Below are positions 1-3,909 of a stretch of DNA of 5,771 bases, in pieces; within the stretch, counting starts at the first letter, position 1, and each line of letters opens with the position of its first letter. The notes beneath the pieces were generated by a model. That model saw only the letters and a program-made list of their open reading frames with translations. It had not been told where the DNA came from and searched no databases. Both the position numbers and the translations under genes were made by a program. The stretch is from CAYPTI01 sp964413525 [NCBI: uncultured bacterium] (lineage in GTDB: Bacteria; T1Sed10-126). The stretch is from assembly GCA_964413525.1 (NCBI GenBank), contig CAYPTI010000025.1, positions 12,450 to 18,220 of the forward strand, given 5' to 3'.

Positions 1-5
1 TTCAT
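1..5 (-). CDS. Start of a divergent gene, cut by the left edge of the window (product unknown)
   Basis: Only the start codon and two further bases lie in the window, so the product cannot be named. The minus strand reads ATG at positions 5-3. Seven bases upstream of it ends a perfect AGGAGG (18-13), which is near-ideal bacterial ribosome-binding spacing. This makes a true start more likely than chance, although an ATG at the window edge with no visible reading frame remains a limited case. The gene diverges from the transporter operon. Common occupants of such a place are a transcriptional regulator, the missing periplasmic substrate-binding protein, or an aryl-CoA ligase; that list is inference from context only. 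Confidence 0.55.
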
Positions 6-12
6 CGTTACG

Positions 13-20
13 CCTCCTCT
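13..20 (-). promoter_or_regulatory. Strong ribosome-binding site for the divergent gene
   Basis: On the minus strand the bases read AGAGGAGG, containing the complete AGGAGG complement of the 16S rRNA tail, followed by seven bases and ATG. It is the strongest Shine-Dalgarno site in the window and is the main evidence that a gene begins at position 5 on the minus strand. Confidence 0.6.
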
Positions 21-373
21 AAAGATGTGGCCTGTTTAAATGAGCCAGAACCAACAACGGCTGAAATACCCTGGATGCCCCCGGGTCTTTCTTCAGTGAG
101 AACATTCCCAAAGCCTGCCACGGATCATGTCTCCACAAAGAGCCATGCTAAATTCTGCTCGTCATCTCGTAAACGTACACCCTACGTGAAAACGACCGCT
201 CGAACCAACCATTCCTTCCCGAACCCGTATCGGGAGAGTTCGAAATTCCATCCTCATTCTGGTCAGGCGGATGCGGACCGCCGGGGTCGAACTGGTTTCG
301 TTCTCCCACCGGCTCAGGTCCGGTCGATTGGAGGAAGGCCCCTTTTCCAGATGAGATTCCGTTTGACGGTTCG

Positions 374-396
374 GGAGCAACGATTACAATTGCTCC
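374..396. repeat. Inverted repeat, possible operator 1 (7-base arms, 9-base centre)
   Basis: The arms GGAGCAA (374-380) and TTGCTCC (390-396) are perfect reverse complements separated by nine bases. The hexamer TTGCTC of the right arm occurs once more at 404-409. The length and symmetry suit binding of a dimeric regulator, and the site lies about 85 bases upstream of the candidate -35 box. A small RNA hairpin is the alternative, but no T run follows, so it is not a terminator. Confidence 0.4.
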
Positions 397-418
397 GTAA
401 TGCTTGCTCAAAACCCCG

Positions 419-437
419 GACCGACGAAATCACGGTC
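419..437. repeat. Short inverted repeat (5-base arms, 9-base centre)
   Basis: GACCG (419-423) pairs with CGGTC (433-437) across nine bases. Five-base arms alone could be chance in GC-rich DNA. It is listed because it lies between two longer inverted repeats of similar spacing upstream of the candidate promoter. Confidence 0.2.
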
Positions 438-447
438 GTTCGAGGGT

Positions 448-469
448 GGAGTTCAACGATCGGAACTCC
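448..469. repeat. Inverted repeat, possible operator 2 (7-base arms, 8-base centre)
   Basis: GGAGTTC (448-454) and GAACTCC (463-469) are perfect reverse complements around an eight-base centre that itself ends in CGATCG. The repeat ends ten bases before the candidate -35 box at 480, a usual place for an activator site or an overlapping repressor site. It shares the outer GGAG...CTCC with the repeat at 374-396, so one dimeric regulator might read both; that is inference. Confidence 0.45.
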
Positions 470-479
470 CTCCGGTTAT

Positions 480-508
480 TTGACTTACTCCGGATCGTAG
501 GGTTTGAT
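480..508 (+). promoter_or_regulatory. Candidate sigma-70-type promoter of the transporter operon
   Basis: TTGACT at 480-485 matches five of six bases of the -35 consensus. Seventeen bases later TTTGAT (503-508) matches four of six of the -10 consensus but lacks the important second-position A. The AT-rich run TTTGATTAAT (503-512) would aid melting. Transcription would start near 515, leaving a leader of about 75 bases before livH. The good -35 box, exact spacing, flanking inverted repeats and position support it; the weak -10 box would suit an activator-dependent promoter. Confidence 0.4.
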
Positions 509-521
509 TAATCGTCCGTTT

Positions 522-532
522 GGGTGACACCC
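522..532. repeat. Compact palindrome just downstream of the candidate promoter
   Basis: GGGTG and CACCC flank a single central A, giving an 11-base perfect dyad. A one-base loop cannot form an RNA hairpin, so if functional it would be a protein site on DNA. It would lie roughly at +7 to +17 relative to the presumed transcription start, where a bound repressor blocks polymerase. Chance occurrence is quite possible. Confidence 0.25.
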
Positions 533-570
533 GCTAACTCCGTTCTTTTGGCTCTCATCAGCTTGATTTC

Positions 571-579
571 AAGGAAAGG
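571..579 (+). promoter_or_regulatory. Ribosome-binding site of livH
   Basis: AAGGAAAGG lies 11 bases before the ATG at 591. It supports that ATG as the livH start. The conserved LivH protein also begins to align near there, with its first membrane segment starting at about residue 8. Confidence 0.55.
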
Positions 580-590
580 CTCCTCTGTTT

Positions 591-1457
591 ATGGATCTCT
601 TCCTGATTCAAGGGGTAAACGCCCTCGTCCTCAGCATGGTTTTCTTCATGATGTCGGTGGGCCTTTCCCTGGTGTTCGGCCAGATGGACTTCATCAACCT
701 CTGCCACGGTTCCTTCTACCTGCTCGGGGCCTACGTCGGACTGTCCGTGGTCAACGCGGTGGGGAATTTCTGGCTCGCCCTGATCGTGGCTCCCCTGGTC
801 GTCGGAGCGCTGGCTTTTTTGCTCGAATACATCTTCCTGCGGGGGATGTACGGCCGGGAACAGCACCTCGAACAGGTTCTGTTCACCTTCGGAATTGCCT
901 TCATCCTCGAGGACGTCATGCGCTGGTACTGGGGACCGAACGTTCACTCCATCGATAATCCCTCCCTCCTCGAGGGAGTCGTCAATCTTGGGATCACCTC
1001 GTTTCCCCTCTACCGGTTCAGCCTGATTCCGTTCGGAATTGTGCTGTTCGTCCTTGCCTACCTGTTTATGGAAAAAACGCAGCTCGGAGCCATCGTCCGG
1101 GCCGGCGTTTCGGACGCACAGATGGTCACGGGGATGGGCATCAACGTAGTCTGGGTGTTTTCGCTCGTTTTTGTGGTGGGATCGGGACTGGCAGCCGTCG
1201 CGGGCGTGGCCGGCTCCCCCATCCTCAGCATTTATCCGGGGCTCGATTTTGAAGTCCTGATCATTGCCTTTGTGATCATCGTGATCGGAGGAATGGGGTC
1301 CCTCAAGGGGGCCTTCGCCGGCAGCCTCATCGTCGGATTCGTGGACGTCTTCGGAAAAGCGTACCTGCCGGAATTCAGCACCGCCATCCTGTTTGCGGCC
1401 ATGGTCCTCATCCTCTACGTCCGTCCCCGCGGACTGTTCGGGTTCAAGGGGCTGTAA
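591..1457 (+). CDS. livH: LivH-type ABC transporter permease (branched-chain amino acid transport family)
   Basis: One of the two inner-membrane permease subunits of a HAAT-family ABC importer; it pairs with LivM to form the translocation channel. The 288 residues are close to the usual LivH length of about 290. Roughly eight hydrophobic segments are visible (near 8-29, 41-57, 60-84, 94-112, 144-159, 189-212, 221-252 and 264-280). Family landmarks are present: FGQMDFINLCHG at 29-40 (family pattern FGxMxxINxAHG, here with Cys where Ala is usual), the GAIVRAG coupling region at 166-172, VIGGMGSLKGA from 231, and a C-terminal RPRGLFG. The ATG has an AAGGAAAGG site upstream. The stop is followed after two bases by livM, so the genes are co-transcribed. 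Known family substrates include branched-chain amino acids, amides, urea and aromatic acids, so the sequence alone does not fix the cargo. Confidence 0.93.
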   Translation: MDLFLIQGVNALVLSMVFFMMSVGLSLVFGQMDFINLCHGSFYLLGAYVGLSVVNAVGNFWLALIVAPLVVGALAFLLEYIFLRGMYGREQHLEQVLFTFGIAFILEDVMRWYWGPNVHSIDNPSLLEGVVNLGITSFPLYRFSLIPFGIVLFVLAYLFMEKTQLGAIVRAGVSDAQMVTGMGINVVWVFSLVFVVGSGLAAVAGVAGSPILSIYPGLDFEVLIIAFVIIVIGGMGSLKGAFAGSLIVGFVDVFGKAYLPEFSTAILFAAMVLILYVRPRGLFGFKGL

Positions 1458-1459
1458 CC

Positions 1460-2422
1460 ATGAGCCTTCCCCTCAACCCCCGGTCGGTCTTCTGGGGAAT
1501 CGTCCTGGTCCTGGCCGTTCTGTACCCGTTTTATATGCCCAGCCACCTGGTGGGACTCGGGATTGAAGTCCTGATCATGGCGATCTTTGCCATGAGCCTG
1601 GATCTCCAGCTTGGCTACACCGGCCTGCTGAACTTCGGACACGCCGCCTTCCTCGGCATCGGGATCTACACAACCGCGTTCTTCGTCCGGGGCTGGACCA
1701 ACAACATCCTTCTCACCCTGCTGCTGGTTCTGGTCCTGTCCGGAGTCATCGGATTCCTGATCGGGTACGTCACCGTCCATACGTCCGGGCTCTACTTTCT
1801 GATCATCACCCTTGCCTTCGCCCAGGTGATCTACAGCATAGTCATCCGCTGGTCGGAGGTGACCGGCGGGGTGGACGGCCTGCCGGGGGTCCTTCGACCG
1901 GAGCTTGGATACGGGGACTTTGCCTACATGTTTGTTTCTCCCACGAGCTACTATTACCTGACCCTCGGCCTGTTCGTCCTTTGCTGGGGACTGATGTACT
2001 GCATCGTTCAGAGTCCGTTTGGGTGGGTCCTCCGGGGGATCCGCGAAAACGAGGACCGTATCCGGTCCATGGGGTACAATTCTCACCTGTACAAAACCGC
2101 CGTGTTTTCCCTGAGCGCCATGTTCGCTGGTGTGGCGGGGATGCTGCTGGCCCATTACAACTGGTTTGCCAACCCCCAGGACCTGTACTGGACCATGTCC
2201 GGACATGGCCTTGTGATCATCATCGTGGGCGGGCTGGGAACGTTGACCGGTCCCATGCTCGGAGCCGTGATCCTGGAAGGGCTTCCCTACTACATCAGCG
2301 CCTACACCCCCCACACTCACTTTTTTATCGGGCTCATCCTCTGCGTCATCGTTCTCTACGCTCCCAAGGGGATCGTCGGAACCTTACGCAAACAGAACTG
2401 GATGTCGTGGTTCTATGAGTGA
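1460..2422 (+). CDS. livM: LivM-type ABC transporter permease
   Basis: The second membrane permease of the importer, partner of LivH. At 320 residues it matches the shorter LivM class; the E. coli protein is longer because of an N-terminal extension. Eight or more hydrophobic segments are visible. Diagnostic motifs are SLDLQLGYTGLLNFGHAAF from residue 46, GGVDGLPG from 136, the cytoplasmic RENEDR at 195-200 (family ReNExRA, the loop that contacts the ATPases; the Ala is Ile here), VGGLGTLTGP from 256, and a C-terminal YAPKGIVG. The start has AAGGGG (1446-1451) eight bases upstream, inside the end of livH. Its last eight bases overlap livG in the string ATGAGTGA, which suggests translational coupling between the membrane and ATPase subunits. 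Confidence 0.93.
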   Translation: MSLPLNPRSVFWGIVLVLAVLYPFYMPSHLVGLGIEVLIMAIFAMSLDLQLGYTGLLNFGHAAFLGIGIYTTAFFVRGWTNNILLTLLLVLVLSGVIGFLIGYVTVHTSGLYFLIITLAFAQVIYSIVIRWSEVTGGVDGLPGVLRPELGYGDFAYMFVSPTSYYYLTLGLFVLCWGLMYCIVQSPFGWVLRGIRENEDRIRSMGYNSHLYKTAVFSLSAMFAGVAGMLLAHYNWFANPQDLYWTMSGHGLVIIIVGGLGTLTGPMLGAVILEGLPYYISAYTPHTHFFIGLILCVIVLYAPKGIVGTLRKQNWMSWFYE

Positions 2423-3167
2423 CCTTGAGGTTCAGAACCTGCGGAAGAACTTCGGCGGGGTGCAGGCCGTGGACGGGGTCTCGTTCACCATTGAATCGGG
2501 GGCCCGACTCGGGATCATCGGTCCCAACGGAGCGGGCAAAACGACAATGCTCAACCTGCTGACCGGACAGCTTCAACCATCGGGCGGCCGGATCCTGTTC
2601 GACGGCCGCGACATTACGTCCCTCTCCGATTACCGGCGAGCCCGGCTCAAGATCGCCCGGACCTTCCAGCACACCAACATTTTCAGCGGACTGACGGTGT
2701 TTGAGAACATCCGCCTTTCCGTCCAGCAGCGGATGGGAATAACCCGGGGCATGCTCCCGATCGGGCGATACGGCGACCTGAGGGAAGCCACTTCGAGCGT
2801 GCTTTCCGAACACGGGCTCAAGGAATTTGCCGACACCCCGGTGGATAACCTCTCCTACGGCGACCGACGGCACCTCGAGCTGGTGCTCGCCCTCGCATCG
2901 GACGCCAAGGTTCTGTTCCTGGATGAACCGACCGCCGGGATGACCCCGGGAGACACCCACGATATGATCGATTACATCGACGACATTCCCGACGACATTT
3001 CGGTCTGCATCGTCGAACATGACATGGAGGTTGTGTTCAGTCTGGCGGAGCGGATCCTGGTTCTTCACGACGGACAGGTCCTGGCCATCGACACGCCGGA
3101 CAGCATCAAACAGAACCCGACCGTTCAGGATGTCTACCTCGGCAAACGAACGGAGTTTGAAGCATGA
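2415..3167 (+). CDS. livG: LivG-type ABC transporter ATP-binding protein
   Basis: A cytoplasmic ATPase that forms a heterodimer with LivF and drives transport through LivH/LivM. All ABC motifs are present in its 250 residues: Walker A GPNGAGKTT at 36-44, Q-loop Gln85 in RTFQHTNIF, signature LSYGD at 146-150, Walker B VLFLDEP at 166-172 followed by TAGM, and switch His202 in VEHDMEVVF. The LSYGD form of the signature and the TAGM after Walker B fit LivG better than LivF. The residues after the signature read RRHLELVLAL, where relatives usually have QRxLEIAxAL, a mild deviation. The start lies inside the end of livM without a clear ribosome site, so re-initiation after livM is likely. The stop overlaps the livF start in ATGA. 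Confidence 0.93.
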   Translation: MSDLEVQNLRKNFGGVQAVDGVSFTIESGARLGIIGPNGAGKTTMLNLLTGQLQPSGGRILFDGRDITSLSDYRRARLKIARTFQHTNIFSGLTVFENIRLSVQQRMGITRGMLPIGRYGDLREATSSVLSEHGLKEFADTPVDNLSYGDRRHLELVLALASDAKVLFLDEPTAGMTPGDTHDMIDYIDDIPDDISVCIVEHDMEVVFSLAERILVLHDGQVLAIDTPDSIKQNPTVQDVYLGKRTEFEA

Positions 3168-3865
3168 TCCTCGAACTTGACGACATCCATACCTACTACG
3201 GCCAGAGCCACGTTCTCCAGGGCGTCTCCCTGGAAATTGATGAGGGGGAATTCGTGGCGCTGCTCGGTCGAAACGGGGCCGGCAAAACCACCACCGTGTA
3301 CAGCATCGTCGGGTTCGAAAAACCCCGCTCCGGCTCCATCACGTTCAAAGGCGAGGACATCACCGACGAACCCTCCTACAGGATCACCCGGCGGGGCCTC
3401 AGCCTGGTTCCCCAGGGTCGGCGGTTGTTCCCGAACCTGACCGTCCGGGAAAACCTCATCTTTGGTGTTCGCAACAACGACGGGGACGGTTCCGACGAAT
3501 GGACGCTGGAGAAAATTTACGACCTGTTTCCCAACCTGAAGAAACGAAAGAACAACCTGGCCTATCAGCTGAGCGGAGGAGAGCAGCAGATGACCGCCAT
3601 CGGCCGGGCCCTGATGACCAATCCGGATCTCCTCCTGATGGACGAACCCTCCGAAGGTCTGGCTCCTCAGCTGGTGGATGACGTGGAAGAAATCATCAAA
3701 ACCCTGAAGGAAGACCAATCCCTCGCCATGTTGTTGATCGAACAGAACCTTCCCCTGGCAACCGAGGTGACCGATCGGGCCTACGTGATGGAAAAGGGCC
3801 GGATCATCTTCGACGGACCCACCCAGGACCTTGAGGACTCACAGGAATTGCTGACCCTCTCCTAG
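3164..3865 (+). CDS. livF: LivF-type ABC transporter ATP-binding protein
   Basis: The second ATPase subunit of the importer. Its 233 residues match the usual LivF length of about 235. Motifs are Walker A GRNGAGKTT at 35-43, Q-loop Gln84 in VPQGRRLFPNLTV (a LivF hallmark), canonical signature LSGGEQQ at 136-142, Walker B LLLMDEPSEGL from 156, and LLIEQN at 190-195, where LivF proteins carry Gln instead of the switch His. The start ATG overlaps the livG stop by four bases (ATGA), with GGAG at 3152-3155 eight bases upstream. An insert-like acidic stretch NNDGDGSDE lies near residues 104-112, where the family often varies. No terminator follows, so the next gene may be in the same transcript. Confidence 0.94.
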   Translation: MILELDDIHTYYGQSHVLQGVSLEIDEGEFVALLGRNGAGKTTTVYSIVGFEKPRSGSITFKGEDITDEPSYRITRRGLSLVPQGRRLFPNLTVRENLIFGVRNNDGDGSDEWTLEKIYDLFPNLKKRKNNLAYQLSGGEQQMTAIGRALMTNPDLLLMDEPSEGLAPQLVDDVEEIIKTLKEDQSLAMLLIEQNLPLATEVTDRAYVMEKGRIIFDGPTQDLEDSQELLTLS

Positions 3866-3909
3866 GTGCATATTATTCTTCGTTATCCCCGAACGGGTGA
3901 TGGTTACTC
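3866..3909 (+). promoter_or_regulatory. 44-base AT-rich spacer between livF and the flavoprotein gene
   Basis: This is the largest gap between genes right of 590, and its first part (GCATATTATTCTTCGTTAT) is far more AT-rich than the surrounding coding DNA. It has no terminator-like hairpin with a T run. A small dyad CCCG-AA-CGGG lies at 3888-3897. The AT-rich box could be the -10 part of a secondary promoter, or the spacer may simply be an untranslated gap within one operon. The ribosome site of the next gene is weak, with only GGGTGATGG nearby. Confidence 0.3.

Larger units (their letters stand above)
6..590. other. Long divergent intergenic control region
   Basis: About 585 bases separate the presumed leftward gene from livH. 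Short open frames cross it on both strands, but their translations show no recognisable domain, are rich in Arg, Ser and Pro without hydrophobic cores, and the longest forward one (27-500) has no ribosome site. The base composition is more mixed than in the genes on the right. The left half (about 21-360) shows only short dyads, for example GGCGG/CCGCC at 266-282 and ACGTA/TACGT at 173-187, and no convincing promoter for the divergent gene was found. The right half (about 370-535) holds the stronger inverted repeats and the candidate promoter listed separately. No tRNA or riboswitch fold was recognised by eye. Confidence 0.7.

Noticed and set aside
266-310. Possible tRNA-like T-arm (GGGGTCGAACTGG)
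   Set aside because: No matching acceptor stem, D-arm or anticodon arm could be found at the right distances on either strand.
391-409. Direct repeats of TTGCTC as a CRISPR-like or iteron array
   Set aside because: Only two copies, six bases long; the first is already explained as the arm of the inverted repeat.
148-411. Minus-strand open frames in the left intergenic region
   Set aside because: Overlapping frames with unstructured translations and no ribosome site; they look like chance openings.
27-500. Forward open frame of 157 codons in the left intergenic region
   Set aside because: No ribosome site, no recognisable motif, low-complexity Arg/Ser/Pro-rich translation, and it runs through the inverted repeats upstream of the promoter.
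1415-2320. 301-codon antisense open frame over livM
   Set aside because: It is a shadow of livM: its translation is highly polar with repeated Gln/Asp/His and no family signature, and livM itself has all its motifs.
3866-3900. Terminator after livF
   Set aside because: There is no GC-rich stem followed by a T run; the only dyad (CCCG-AA-CGGG) has four-base arms and a two-base loop.
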